From NCBI RefSeq assembly GCF_009789195.1, contig NZ_WSTC01000005.1:124001-188000 (forward strand): a stretch of 64,000 nucleotides of DNA, in the 5' to 3' direction. The notes under the pieces are model-generated. The model ran no database searches. It saw nothing but the letters and a program-made list of their open reading frames with translations, and was not told the origin of the DNA. The first letter of the stretch is position 1; the number at the start of each line of letters is the position of its first letter. This DNA comes from Paenibacillus sp. MMS18-CY102. Lineage in GTDB: Bacteria > Bacillota > Bacilli > Paenibacillales > Paenibacillaceae. A program made the position numbers and the translations under genes. Shown here in pieces: positions 45,588 through 54,433 of the stretch.

Positions 45588-45652
45588 CGAAAAAAAAGAA
45601 CCTCTTACACACACTCCAACAGTGCATGCATAAGAGGTTCTTCCTCTGGAAT
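45588..45652 (-). terminator. Strong terminator between comEB and comEC
   Basis: Minus strand AAGAACCTCTTA / TAAGAGGTTCTT, twelve-base perfect stem with a 33-base loop, followed by a run of eight Ts. The comEC ribosome site lies only 13 bases beyond. Confidence 0.88.
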
Positions 45653-45674
45653 CAATCCAATCGATTAAGCCTAG

Positions 45675-46205
45675 TTATGAAATTACAGCACGCGATGTTT
45701 GGGCTGGCGCTTCATACGGATCAATCCGCCGGAAGTCGATGCCTTTTCGCTGCATTAACAAAGCTACTTTATCGCTATCCTTCAAATAAGGGCGATGAAA
45801 TACGATCTCTCGGACGCCGCTATTGGCGAGCATGTTCGCACAAGTCCAGCAAGGCTGGTCGGTCACATAGACCGTAGACCCTTCGCGATCCGTCCGGTCC
45901 GTGAATAGCAGTAAATTTTGCTCAGCGTGAATCGTTCGGATGCAGCGTTCTTTCTTGATCATTTGTTCCGTCCCCTCAGCAGTGGACAGTTCATACTCTT
46001 CTACGATCATGCAGCCCGCTTCGAGGCAGTCCTCTACACCCATCGGAGCGCCGTTGTAGGCTGTGCCTAGCAATTTCTTCCCTTGCACGAGCACTGCCCC
46101 AACATGCCTTCTATTACAGCGCGAGCGCGTTGCTACCATATAAGCGATATCCATAAAATATGTATCCCAATCTTTGCGGGAAACATCGTTGCTTTCTGCC
46201 ATCAT
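45675..46205 (-). CDS. comEB: Deoxycytidylate deaminase (ComEB)
   Basis: A 176-residue zinc deaminase converting dCMP to dUMP. Zinc site: TIHAEQNLL (His and catalytic Glu) and DQPCWTCANML (two Cys). SRDWDTYFMDIAYMVATRS-like beginning is typical, here RKDWDTYFMDIAYMVATRS. It is second in the comE operon; in B. subtilis comEB is not needed for transformation. Start at 46205 follows GGGGAG. Confidence 0.95.
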   Translation of the reverse strand: MMAESNDVSRKDWDTYFMDIAYMVATRSRCNRRHVGAVLVQGKKLLGTAYNGAPMGVEDCLEAGCMIVEEYELSTAEGTEQMIKKERCIRTIHAEQNLLLFTDRTDREGSTVYVTDQPCWTCANMLANSGVREIVFHRPYLKDSDKVALLMQRKGIDFRRIDPYEAPAQTSRAVIS

Positions 46206-46250
46206 TGTCGATTCTCCCCTTCCCCTTAGCTACAAAATATTGTCGCATAT

Positions 46251-46784
46251 TTAGGGAAGGACGACAACATGCTCCCGCAGCTTCTCCAGCAGCTTCTGGC
46301 CGATGCCCTTAACGCGATCCAACTCATCCAGCGAACGAAATGCGCCATTGCGCTCCCGATCTGCCACAATAGCTTCGGCTTTAGCAGGCCCAATGCCCGG
46401 AAGGGCATCCAACTGCTCAGCCGTCGCATGGTTGATGTCGATAAGGCCATCCTTCGATTGGCGTTGCTCGGCATCCTTTATTGTCGTTGTACCTTCGTTT
46501 GGCCCATCGCTTGGATCATCGTTAGTTTGGCGGACAGATCCGCCTGTTAAGCCCGGCACTAGCTTGCCTTTATCCGTAGCCGAAGCATTAGGAGCTAACG
46601 GCAGCTCTTTTGCAACAACCGATTTACCTTCTTCTGCTGTTTGAATCGCTTCATATATGCCTTCATCTAATGTTTCCAATGGATTAGCTCGCCCGGCATC
46701 GATCTTCCATAGCCCTAATCCGACAAGAATAAGGCCGGCGCTAGTAATCATTAGCACGAGAAGTTGCCGCCTGCGCAAGAACAT
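46251..46784 (-). CDS. comEA: Competence DNA receptor ComEA
   Basis: A 177-residue membrane-anchored DNA-binding protein. Transmembrane segment at about residues 7-25 (LLVLMITSAGLILVGLGLW), a polar spacer of some 85 residues, and two helix-hairpin-helix motifs at the C-terminus (IDINHATAEQLDALPGIGPA and SLDELDRVKGIGQKLLEKL). It binds incoming double-stranded DNA at the cell surface. Start at 46784 follows GGAGGAGGGAAGG. Divergent from comER, as in B. subtilis. I see no clear ComK box upstream. Confidence 0.93.
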   Translation of the reverse strand: MFLRRRQLLVLMITSAGLILVGLGLWKIDAGRANPLETLDEGIYEAIQTAEEGKSVVAKELPLAPNASATDKGKLVPGLTGGSVRQTNDDPSDGPNEGTTTIKDAEQRQSKDGLIDINHATAEQLDALPGIGPAKAEAIVADRERNGAFRSLDELDRVKGIGQKLLEKLREHVVVLP

Positions 46785-46933
46785 TGCCTTCCCTCCTCCA
46801 AAAAAATAATGAGCATGATGTCCGCGCTCCTGCGCATACGGTAGTAAGAGCATTCCAATGATCGATTTAACCATCCCGTCACAATGGCCAGATTTACCTT
46901 CATGTTAATCCTTTAGACAGGGGAGGGTTTCCG

Positions 46934-47773
46934 ATGAATGTCGGGTTTATCGGTACTGGCAGCATGGGCAGCCTGCTCATCGGCGCATTCATCGCATCAG
47001 GCGCGCTAGAGCCATCTCAGATCGCCGCAAGCAACCGCACTTTCGCCAAAGTCGAGTGCTTGGCGGAACAATATCCCGGACTGCGCGCCGAGACCAATAA
47101 CGCCGATGCGGCCAAAGGGAAGGATATTGTCTTCCTATGCATTAAGCCGCATGAATTCCGCTCCGTACTCGACGACATTCGAGGCAGCCTGCGTCCCGAA
47201 CAGCTCGTGGTGTCGATTACTAGCCCCGTCATGCTCTGCCAGCTGGAAGACTGGCTGCCTTGCAAAGCTGCAAAGGTCATTCCGAGCATTACGAATCATG
47301 TTGGAAGCGGAGCAACGTTATGTATGTACGGGGACCGTGCCTCAGCAACTGACCGTAAGCGGCTGGAGCATCTGCTCAGCCACATTAGCGAGCCAATTCG
47401 GATCGACGAGCGCTACACCCGTATCGTTTCTGACCTCTCCAGCTGCGGGCCTGCCTTCTTCGCTTTCTTTGTCCAACGTTTCGTCGACGCTGCAGTTGAG
47501 GAAACCGGCATTAATCGCGCGGAAGCGATAGCCATTGCCAGCGCCATGATCCTTGGCACCGGCAAGCTGCTTACAGAAGGTGGAATGACCCCCGAGCACA
47601 TACAAACACGCGTTGCGGTGCCAGGTGGCATTACCGCCCGTGCGCTCGAATTGCTGGAGCTTGACTGTGATGGCATGTTCAATCGTTTAATCCGTACAAC
47701 ACATGAAAAATATCGGGAAGATGTAGATAAAGTGCAAGCCTCTTTTTACGGCGAAGAGGTGAACGGCCAGTAA
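46934..47773 (+). CDS. comER: Pyrroline-5-carboxylate reductase-like protein ComER
   Basis: A 279-residue ProC-family oxidoreductase. Rossmann motif VGFIGTGSMGSLL at residues 3-15; C-terminal dimerisation domain SDLSSCGPAFFAFFVQ and RVAVPGGITARALELL. ComER is the ProC paralogue encoded opposite the comE operon; in B. subtilis it has been linked to sporulation and biofilm control. Start follows AGGGGAGGG. A CACGCTA/TAGCGTG hairpin (47774-47792) follows the stop but has no T run. Confidence 0.9.
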   Translation: MNVGFIGTGSMGSLLIGAFIASGALEPSQIAASNRTFAKVECLAEQYPGLRAETNNADAAKGKDIVFLCIKPHEFRSVLDDIRGSLRPEQLVVSITSPVMLCQLEDWLPCKAAKVIPSITNHVGSGATLCMYGDRASATDRKRLEHLLSHISEPIRIDERYTRIVSDLSSCGPAFFAFFVQRFVDAAVEETGINRAEAIAIASAMILGTGKLLTEGGMTPEHIQTRVAVPGGITARALELLELDCDGMFNRLIRTTHEKYREDVDKVQASFYGEEVNGQ

Positions 47774-47860
47774 CACGCTATGCTTTAGCGTGACCGGCCA
47801 CTCACCTCTTCTGAGCTGGCTTATTCCATTATTCGTACGATCCGCCGACGAGCGGTCGGA

Positions 47861-50305
47861 TTAGTTCGCAACGATATTTACGAGCTTGCCTTTAACAGCG
47901 ATAACTTTGCGAACTGTTTTTCCTTCGATCGCTTGTTTCACTTTGTCGAGCTCTTTCGCGAGAGCTTCCATCTCTGCAACGTCCATGTCCGCTGCAATGG
48001 ATACGCGATCAGCAATTTTGCCGTTTACTTGTACAACGATCTCAACCTCTTGATCGACCGTCCAAGCCTCCTCGAAGGTTGGCCACTCAACATACGTAAC
48101 CGAAGTGTTATGCCCCAGCTTCTCCCACAGCTCTTCCGCGATATGTGGCGCGAGCGGCGACAGCATCTGAACGAAGTTTTCCATCGCCTTACGCGGCAGC
48201 TCTTCAGCTTTATAAGCGTCATTGACGAAGATCATCAATTGGCTAATCGCCGTATTGAAACGCAGGTTTTCGAAATCATCCGTTACTTTCTTAACCGTAC
48301 GATGCCACGTCCGTTTGAACGCTTCGCTGCCGTCCCCGTCCGTCACCTTCGCATTAAGCGCACCGTCATCCCCGACGAACAAACGCCATACACGGTTCAA
48401 GAACCGGTAAGTGCCTTCAACCCCATTCGCATTCCAAGGTTTCGTCGCCTCAAGCGGCCCCATGAACATTTCGTACATCCGCAGCGTGTCACCGCCGAAC
48501 TCGTTTACGATCTCATCCGGGTTAATAACGTTGCCGCGTGATTTGGACATCTTCTCATTGTTCGTGCCGAGAATCATGCCTTGGTTAACGAGCTTGTGGA
48601 ACGGTTCTTTCGTATCGACTACGCCGATATCATAAAGCACTTTGTGCCAGAAGCGCGCGTACAGCAAGTGAAGCACTGCATGCTCCGCTCCGCCAATGTA
48701 CAGGTCAACCGGCAGCCATTCCTTTTGCTTCTCTTTGGAGCAGATCTCTTGGTCATTGTGCGGATCGATGAACCGCAAGTAATACCAGCAGCTTCCCGCC
48801 CACTGTGGCATCGTGTTCGTCTCGCGGCGCGCCTTCATGCCCGTTTCCGGATCGATCGTGTTGACCCACTCCGTCACATTCGCCAGCGGTGACTCGCCTG
48901 TGCCAGACGGCTTGATCGCATCAACGTCAGGAAGCAGCAGCGGCAGCTCGGATTCTGGGACCGGCTTCATCGTGCCATCTTCGAGATGGAGAATCGGAAT
49001 CGGCTCTCCCCAGTAGCGCTGGCGGCTGAACAGCCAATCGCGCAGGCGGTAAGTCGTTTTGCCTTTCCCTTTGCCTTCCGACTCCAAGCGCTCGATCATC
49101 GCTGCAATAGCCGGTTCATTCGCCAATCCATCGAGGAAGCCCGAATTCACATGCTCGCCATCGCCCGTGTAAGCTTCCGCTTGTACGTCGCCGCCCTTAA
49201 TCACTTCCACAATCGGCAGGTCAAACTGCTTCGCAAACTCCCAGTCACGGCTGTCATGGCCAGGAACTGCCATAATCGCGCCTGTGCCATAGCCTGCCAG
49301 TACATAATCGGCAATCCAGACAGGCACTTTCGCACCGCTTACTGGATTGATTGCATAAGCCCCTGTGAAGACGCCTGTTTTTTCTTTGGCCAAATCGGTA
49401 CGTTCCAGATCGCTCTTGCGTCCAGCCGCTTCCTGATAAGCCTTAACAGCCTCTTGCTGCTCGGCCGTCGTAATGCGCGCTACGAATTCATGCTCCGGTG
49501 CCAGTACGCAATACGTTGCGCCGAACAGTGTGTCCGGACGCGTCGTAAATACGACAAGCTCGTCCTCATGGCCATCGATCGCGAACGTTACCTCTGCCCC
49601 TTTGGATTTGCCAATCCAGTTGCGTTGCATTTCCTTAATGCTTTCCGTCCAATCGAGCTCTTCCAGATCCTCGAGCAAACGCTCCGCATATTCCGTAATT
49701 TTCAATACCCATTGGCGCATCGGCTTGCGAACGACCGGATGGCCGCCGCGCTCGCTCAAGCCGTCGATAACCTCTTCATTCGCCAGAACCGTTCCAAGCG
49801 CTTCGCACCAGTTAACAGGCACTTCTGCAACATAAGCAAGGCCTTTGTTATACAGCTGGATGAAAATCCACTGCGTCCACTTGTAGTAATCCGGGTCCGT
49901 CGTGCTGAACTCGCGATCCCAGTCATACGAGAAGCCAAGTGACTTAATCTGGCGGCGGAAGTTGTTAATGTTCTTCACCGTAATTTCGCGCGGATGCTCG
50001 CCTGTGTCGAGCGCATGTTGCTCAGCTGGAAGGCCGAATGCGTCCCAGCCCATCGGGTGAAGGACGTTAAAGCCGCGCATCCGCTTATAGCGGGAGACGA
50101 TATCCGTTGCTGTATATCCTTCTGGATGGCCAACATGAAGCCCAGCCCCAGACGGGTAAGGGAACATATCAAGCGCATAAAACTTTGGTTTCCCTGCTTC
50201 CTCTGTCGTTGCAAATGTTTTGTTGGCATCCCAATAGCGCTGCCACTTCGGCTCGATAACGAGCGGATTATATCCTTGCTGAATCGTTTGGTTTTCTTGG
50301 CTCAT
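47861..50305 (-). CDS. leuS: Leucyl-tRNA synthetase
   Basis: An 814-residue class Ia synthetase, normal bacterial length. HIGH-type motif [15 protein letters not shown] near residue 47; KMSKSRGNV near residue 572; the editing (CP1) domain between them includes TFATTEE-region-independent [13 protein letters not shown] and [14 protein letters not shown]. The anticodon-binding and C-terminal domains complete the protein. A T-box leader upstream makes expression respond to uncharged tRNA-Leu. Confidence 0.98.
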   Translation of the reverse strand: MSQENQTIQQGYNPLVIEPKWQRYWDANKTFATTEEAGKPKFYALDMFPYPSGAGLHVGHPEGYTATDIVSRYKRMRGFNVLHPMGWDAFGLPAEQHALDTGEHPREITVKNINNFRRQIKSLGFSYDWDREFSTTDPDYYKWTQWIFIQLYNKGLAYVAEVPVNWCEALGTVLANEEVIDGLSERGGHPVVRKPMRQWVLKITEYAERLLEDLEELDWTESIKEMQRNWIGKSKGAEVTFAIDGHEDELVVFTTRPDTLFGATYCVLAPEHEFVARITTAEQQEAVKAYQEAAGRKSDLERTDLAKEKTGVFTGAYAINPVSGAKVPVWIADYVLAGYGTGAIMAVPGHDSRDWEFAKQFDLPIVEVIKGGDVQAEAYTGDGEHVNSGFLDGLANEPAIAAMIERLESEGKGKGKTTYRLRDWLFSRQRYWGEPIPILHLEDGTMKPVPESELPLLLPDVDAIKPSGTGESPLANVTEWVNTIDPETGMKARRETNTMPQWAGSCWYYLRFIDPHNDQEICSKEKQKEWLPVDLYIGGAEHAVLHLLYARFWHKVLYDIGVVDTKEPFHKLVNQGMILGTNNEKMSKSRGNVINPDEIVNEFGGDTLRMYEMFMGPLEATKPWNANGVEGTYRFLNRVWRLFVGDDGALNAKVTDGDGSEAFKRTWHRTVKKVTDDFENLRFNTAISQLMIFVNDAYKAEELPRKAMENFVQMLSPLAPHIAEELWEKLGHNTSVTYVEWPTFEEAWTVDQEVEIVVQVNGKIADRVSIAADMDVAEMEALAKELDKVKQAIEGKTVRKVIAVKGKLVNIVAN

Positions 50306-50342
50306 AATTACGTGCTCCCCTCATAACTGTCCATAAAAAATC

Positions 50343-50582
50343 AAAAAACCTCCCGCCCTAGCGTATAATCGCTAGGGACGAGAGGTTGTTATTCCCGTGG
50401 TACCACCCTAGTTAGCGCGGACGTTCTTCGTCTTCGCTCACTCTATGCCCTTAACGCGGGCGAAACGGCATATAAATGCGGCTCCGAGGCGAGATTCGTC
50501 ACGTGTGCGCACCGGCTTGCACCTACCGCCGGCTCTCTGAAGCGTACATTTGTGATTACTGCTCCTCTTCCTTGCCTTTTCT
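50343..50582 (-). ncRNA. T-box leader RNA of leuS
   Basis: A 240-base leader. The T-box bulge AGGGTGGTACCACGGG lies at 50409-50394. The terminator stem AACCTCTCGTCCCTAGCG / CGCTAGGGCGGGAGGTT followed by TTTTTT is at 50387-50343. Stem I carries AGTAATCAC (AG bulge) and GCCGG/CCGGC arms near 50520-50570. GAATCTCGCC near 50490 contains CTC, a plausible leucine specifier. Uncharged tRNA-Leu would favour the antiterminator. Confidence 0.9.
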
Positions 50583-50588
50583 AGAACG

Positions 50589-50617
50589 ATTATAGGAGAA
50601 GCCCCGCCAGATGTCAA
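50589..50617 (-). promoter_or_regulatory. Consensus sigma-A promoter of leuS
   Basis: Minus strand TTGACA (50617-50612), exactly 17 bases, TATAAT (50594-50589). Both hexamers are perfect. Confidence 0.92.
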
Positions 50618-50724
50618 GAATGAACTCCATCGCCAACTTATTGCCGGTCACAGGAATAAAGAACCCTTTTTTGCGGCAAACTAATACGAAAACGAAAAAA
50701 AATCCTTCATTTGCTCCTGAATCA

Positions 50725-50754
50725 TTGACAGGGGCGCGTATATCAAGCTATTCT
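50725..50754 (+). promoter_or_regulatory. Sigma-A promoter of the small Cys-rich gene
   Basis: TTGACA (50725-50730), 18-base spacer, TATTCT (50749-50754), 45 bases before the start codon. The 50618-50724 stretch between the two divergent promoters holds nothing I recognise. Confidence 0.65.
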
Positions 50755-50798
50755 ATCGTGTAGACCTTGTACAACAATATAGACAGGTGGTATGTGAA

Positions 50799-51089
50799 AT
50801 GTCATTTAATCCGGTCATTGTCGATATCAAGGACTCCGGGGATTACAACAAAAAAGAGAAGATTTATCAGCTGATCGTTACGCTCGATGATAAATCGATT
50901 ACTCGCTTCTTCCTGAAGAAGGATCCTGAATGGCAGCTGATCGACGTCGCTCGTCTGCTGAACATTCCTTGCCCCGTATGTCGCAAAGATTACTACTGCA
51001 GTTGCATGAAACGCCATTTGCCGAGACTCGAAGAGCAATTTAAATCGAAAATCGACAACTATCCAGAGCTTCTGGAACAAATTCTGTAA
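50799..51089 (+). CDS. Small conserved-looking hypothetical protein with four clustered cysteines
   Basis: Not recognised. A 96-residue protein: residues 1-45 are predicted beta-rich (MSFNPVIVDIKDS, QLIVTLDDKSITRFFLKK), then a Cys cluster CPVCRKDYYCSC (CxxC-x5-CxC) near residue 56 and a charged helical end. The cysteines could form a zinc knuckle. Start at 50799 follows AGGTGG; it has its own good promoter and a shared bidirectional terminator, so it is surely a gene. Divergent from leuS, convergent with yqeM. Function unknown. Confidence 0.8.
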   Translation: MSFNPVIVDIKDSGDYNKKEKIYQLIVTLDDKSITRFFLKKDPEWQLIDVARLLNIPCPVCRKDYYCSCMKRHLPRLEEQFKSKIDNYPELLEQIL

Positions 51090-51108
51090 GTTGCAGTGTG
51101 AGTCACCC

Positions 51109-51179
51109 AAAAAAAGCCCAGGCATTCGGGCGGCAACCTTCGTTAGAAGGCTGTGCCGACCGGATATCTGGGCTTTTTT
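51109..51179. terminator. Bidirectional, multi-tier terminator between the Cys-rich gene and yqeM
   Basis: AAAAAAAGCCCAG / CTGGGCTTTTTT flank an inner stem CGGGCGGCA / TGCCGACCG and an apical hairpin CCTTCGTTAGAAGG. Both strands end in a T run, so it serves both converging genes. It is longer and more structured than a plain terminator. Confidence 0.85.
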
Positions 51180-51194
51180 CGATGCACTTAACGG

Positions 51195-51983
51195 CTACTT
51201 CGTTGCAACATAGAACAATCGCTCGGCCGATTTCGGCGCTTCACCAGCCAACGGCTGCGCATCGAAATCTGCATATCGCTCTACTCGGGCAAATCCAGCT
51301 CGCCCTAGTGCATGCACGAGCCATTGGTCATCGTAAGCACGCTCAACATGCGTTTCTTCGATCCGGACAAACCGCCCGTCCTTATCGCTTCCGTCACGCG
51401 CGAAGATCGTCAGCGAATGCTCAATCTCTTGTATGGACTCGTCATACTCGCATGTCCAGATGTAAGCAACATCACGCTCGTCCAGCGTGAAAGGCTGCTC
51501 CGCCGCATACCGGCGGAATTGGTTGCCAGGGAGCACATCGAATAGAAACTTCCCGCCCTCACGAAGCCCCTGGAAGGAAGAGCGGAACGCTGCTTCCACA
51601 TCAGCTGGTTCTGTTAAGTAGTTCAAGCAATCACAGAACGAAATGATCGTATCGACAGGTTCAGGCAGCTCCCATTCCCGCATGTCCTGTTGCAGCCATC
51701 GAATAGAACCGCTGTCCGGACGCACTGCGCGGCGCGGCGACTCATCCCATTTGCCCCGGCCAATCGACAGCATGTCCGCCGACAGGTCAATCGCAAACAC
51801 ATCAAACCCCGACTTCGCCAGCGGAATCGACAGATTGCCTGTCCCACAGCCTAAATCGACGACGGAACGGGGCATCAAATCTTGCTGCTCCCATATGGTT
51901 CTCGCGAAGCGCAGCCAATCCGCATAAGGCATATGCTCCATAAGGCGATCATAGACAGACGCAAATTGCCGATAAGCGGCCAT
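51195..51983 (-). CDS. yqeM: Class I SAM-dependent methyltransferase YqeM
   Basis: A 262-residue Rossmann methyltransferase. Motif I SVVDLGCGTGNLSIPLAKSG near residues 40-58; IISFCDCLNYLTEPAD follows as motif IV. The opening MAAYRQFASVYDRLMEHMPYADW is typical of YqeM. It ends the yqeG-to-yqeM cluster, whose other members act in ribosome assembly; its substrate is not known. Confidence 0.88.
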   Translation of the reverse strand: MAAYRQFASVYDRLMEHMPYADWLRFARTIWEQQDLMPRSVVDLGCGTGNLSIPLAKSGFDVFAIDLSADMLSIGRGKWDESPRRAVRPDSGSIRWLQQDMREWELPEPVDTIISFCDCLNYLTEPADVEAAFRSSFQGLREGGKFLFDVLPGNQFRRYAAEQPFTLDERDVAYIWTCEYDESIQEIEHSLTIFARDGSDKDGRFVRIEETHVERAYDDQWLVHALGRAGFARVERYADFDAQPLAGEAPKSAERLFYVATK

Positions 51984-51989
51984 AGGCTT

Positions 51990-52895
51990 TTATTTCCCCT
52001 CTTCTGCTGGGTTAGAAGCTTCTTTCAGCTTCGTCCAGTTCCCCTCTTGAATAACAACGCCCTCACGCATCAGCTTACCTAACGCACGCTTGAAAGCCGA
52101 TTTGCTAATGCCGAACTTCTGTTTCACCAGATCAGCTGGCGTTTCATCCGAATACGGCATCGCACCGCCTGGGCGTTCACGCAGAAACGCAAGTATGCGG
52201 TCCGCATCCTCGATGCGCCCCACCTCTTTGCGTTCAACGAGAGACAGGTTGACCCTGCCATCCTCGCGCACGAACGTTACACGGGCACGGACACGTTCGC
52301 CAAGCCGCAGCGGGCGAATGCGCTCCGCTGCCGGAATCATGCCAAATGCGCCGAAGCCAAGCACGCCGCCATCAAGCAAAACAAATGAGCCCATCTGAAG
52401 CGTCTTCGTCACCCAGCCCTCGATCCAGCGGTTACGCCAATCGTCTGGCGCACGGAACACTTGTGCAGTCAGGTCCTCTTCGGCTGCCAGCTTCGCAATG
52501 AGCCGGCCTTGCTTATCGTTACGAAGCACGACATGCACCTCGTCACCGATGAGCGGACGGAAATCACGATTTTCCGGAAGCTCCGACAAGGGCAACAGAA
52601 GCTGCCTGCCAAGGCCAATTTCTAAGAAACAGCCTAGCTTGGAGTGAATATCCGCTACACGCAAACGCGCCATTTCCCCCAGTGTGATAAGAGGCTTGCG
52701 CATCGTCGCCGAGAGGCGGTCATCCGTATCGAAATAAAGGAATACTTCCACATCATCGCCTGGATTAGGCTTCTTGCCGATGATCTCGCTATAGTGCAGC
52801 AGCACGTCCTGCTCGCCATCTGTCACAAAAAAACCATAGGGCGACACTTCGCGTGCCACCCTTAGCTTAACGATTGTGCCTGCGATATGGCTCAT
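51990..52895 (-). CDS. S1-domain RNA-binding protein CvfB/YitL
   Basis: A 301-residue protein with several S1-like OB domains (AGTIVKLRVAREVSPYGFFV at 5-24; LRVADIHSKLGCFLEIGL; VRARVTFVREDGRVNLSLVERK) and a C-terminal winged-helix (DETPADLVKQKFGISKSAFKRALGKLMREG). This matches CvfB (YitL), a nucleic-acid-binding regulator of virulence in Staphylococcus. Start at 52895 overlaps rsfS as ATGA and follows GTGGAG. In B. subtilis yitL is elsewhere, so its place between rsfS and yqeM is a lineage feature. Confidence 0.88.
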   Translation of the reverse strand: MSHIAGTIVKLRVAREVSPYGFFVTDGEQDVLLHYSEIIGKKPNPGDDVEVFLYFDTDDRLSATMRKPLITLGEMARLRVADIHSKLGCFLEIGLGRQLLLPLSELPENRDFRPLIGDEVHVVLRNDKQGRLIAKLAAEEDLTAQVFRAPDDWRNRWIEGWVTKTLQMGSFVLLDGGVLGFGAFGMIPAAERIRPLRLGERVRARVTFVREDGRVNLSLVERKEVGRIEDADRILAFLRERPGGAMPYSDETPADLVKQKFGISKSAFKRALGKLMREGVVIQEGNWTKLKEASNPAEEGK

Positions 52896-53239
52896 GCGAA
52901 CTCCACGACTTTCGCATCTGACCATAACCGCTCAAGATTATAATAATCACGCTCATCACGATGGAAGACATGTACGACGATATCGCCAAGGTCGATCAGC
53001 ACCCAGCGGGCGGAATCCATGCCTTCGATGCCGCGTACGCGAACGCCGAGCAGCTCCGCTTGCTTGCGGATTTCAGTCGCGATTGCTTGTACCTGTACGT
53101 CCGAGTTGCCTTGGCAAATAACGAAATAATCGGCGACAAGCGAAATTTCTTTCAAGTTGAGCGCAACGATACGCCCTGCTTTCTTTTCCTCTGCTGCTGC
53201 TACTGTAGCTTCTAGCAATTGATCTGAATTAACTGTCAT
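52892..53239 (-). CDS. rsfS: Ribosomal silencing factor RsfS
   Basis: A 115-residue protein that binds L14 and blocks subunit joining in starvation. It has SLVADYFVICQGNSDVQVQA and DSARWVLIDLGDIVVHVF followed by ERDYYNLERLW, all diagnostic. Overlaps yqeK before it and cvfB after it by four bases each. Confidence 0.97.
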   Translation of the reverse strand: MTVNSDQLLEATVAAAEEKKAGRIVALNLKEISLVADYFVICQGNSDVQVQAIATEIRKQAELLGVRVRGIEGMDSARWVLIDLGDIVVHVFHRDERDYYNLERLWSDAKVVEFA

Positions 53240-53811
53240 TCTTCAGCCTCCCGTAATTGTTGAATCATTGCATTCCGCGCGGCCACTGTCAGCGGGAATA
53301 TCCGTTTTTCCTTTTCCAGCAAGAAAGAAATCGTCGAATCAAATCCTGCCAGAAGCGCCTTCTCCACGCTATGCTCAGCTTCTTGGCGGATTTTATCCAC
53401 GCCCGGAAAGTCTCTTCCAGGCTCCATATAATCAGCGAGGCAAACGATTTTCTCAAGCAACGTCATCCCTACACGGCCCGAAGTATGGTAGCGAATAGCA
53501 TCCAGCACTTCGGCATCCGTTATGCCGTAATCCCGCTCCGCTACGAATGCGCCTACCGGCGCATGCCATAGCTCCTTATCGTATTCTAGCAGCTCCTGAG
53601 GCAGCTGTTCGTCGGCAATAATGCGCGCCATGCGCTCCGTCGGCCAGTACTTGGCCACATCATGCAAGATCGCTGCAAGCTCCGCCCGCTCAGCGTCAGC
53701 GCCGAACCGCTGGGCAAGGATGATCGAGGTTTCCATAACGCCTTGCACATGCAGCCATCTCCGCTCTGGCATCTGCGCTTTTACCGATTCAATAATCGCT
53801 TCGCGATCCAT
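53236..53811 (-). CDS. yqeK: HD-domain diadenosine tetraphosphatase YqeK
   Basis: A 191-residue HD-fold hydrolase that splits Ap4A symmetrically to ADP in its characterised members. HVQGVMETSI (first His), LAAILHDVAKYWP (HD), LWHAPVGAF and IRYHTSGRVGM give the metal ligands. It overlaps nadD by 23 bases and rsfS by four. Confidence 0.94.
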   Translation of the reverse strand: MDREAIIESVKAQMPERRWLHVQGVMETSIILAQRFGADAERAELAAILHDVAKYWPTERMARIIADEQLPQELLEYDKELWHAPVGAFVAERDYGITDAEVLDAIRYHTSGRVGMTLLEKIVCLADYMEPGRDFPGVDKIRQEAEHSVEKALLAGFDSTISFLLEKEKRIFPLTVAARNAMIQQLREAEE

Positions 53812-54433
53812 ACAACCCCTCCACTACAACCTCTTGATATACGGCATCGGGTACGAGATAGCGGATAGACCGTCCCGCTAGCAAGCGGGCTCGAATAGCT
53901 GTCGAAGAGATGCCGATGGGCGGCATGGATGCCATCGTGACCCGTTCACGAATCGGCACTGGCAATTTCGCCAAATCCACTAGCTCATCGGGCCGTTCAA
54001 CGCCGATAAACCGGACTAATGCAGCCAGTTCTTCAATACGGTGCCACCGCGGCAGGTCATGGATGCGATCCGAGCCGATGATGTAATGAAAAGCGTACTC
54101 AGGATACGACTCCTGCAACGCCGAAACCGTATCAATCGAGTAGCTGACGCCGCCGCGTTCGAGCTCAATTGGCAGCGCTTGAAACTTTGGCTGGCTCTTA
54201 ATAGCAAGCCGAACGAGGCGCAGGCGCGTCTCCGCATCCGTACCTTGTTCTCCTGCCTTCAGGGGCGGCACGTTCGTCGGAATGAACCACACCTGGTCAA
54301 GCCCGCATTGGTCCAGCGCTGTCTCAGCAGCAAGCAAGTGGCCCAGATGGATCGGATCAAATGTCCCACCCATGATGCCTACCTGCTGAATTCGGCTGCT
54401 GCTCGGCAAGGCATGATCTTGTCCGCCCAGCAT
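53789..54433 (-). CDS. nadD: Nicotinate-nucleotide adenylyltransferase
   Basis: NadD adenylates nicotinate mononucleotide in NAD synthesis. The 214-residue protein has the HxGH nucleotidyltransferase motif GGTFDPIHLGHLLAA at about residues 22-36 and the C-terminal motif GISSTAIRARLLAGRSIRYL. The start at 54433 overlaps the yhbY stop as TAATG, making a 16-residue extension before the first strand (QQVGIMGGTFD); no better-supported later start was found. Confidence 0.94.
   Translation of the reverse strand: MLGGQDHALPSSSRIQQVGIMGGTFDPIHLGHLLAAETALDQCGLDQVWFIPTNVPPLKAGEQGTDAETRLRLVRLAIKSQPKFQALPIELERGGVSYSIDTVSALQESYPEYAFHYIIGSDRIHDLPRWHRIEELAALVRFIGVERPDELVDLAKLPVPIRERVTMASMPPIGISSTAIRARLLAGRSIRYLVPDAVYQEVVVEGLYGSRSDY

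Noticed and set aside
46785-46933. ComK box upstream of comEA
   Set aside because: I looked for two AAAA-N5-TTTT units at helical spacing; only an A-rich run near 46800 is present, not a proper box.
47774-47860. Terminators for comER and leuS
   Set aside because: Hairpins CACGCTA/TAGCGTG and ATCCG/CGGAT exist but neither is followed by a T run, so they are not called as terminators.
48986-49942. 318-codon open frame on the plus strand
   Set aside because: Antisense to leuS, no ribosome site, composition not protein-like.
51109-51179. Riboswitch reading of the structured terminator
   Set aside because: No conserved aptamer core that I recognise, and it lies downstream of both genes, not in a leader.
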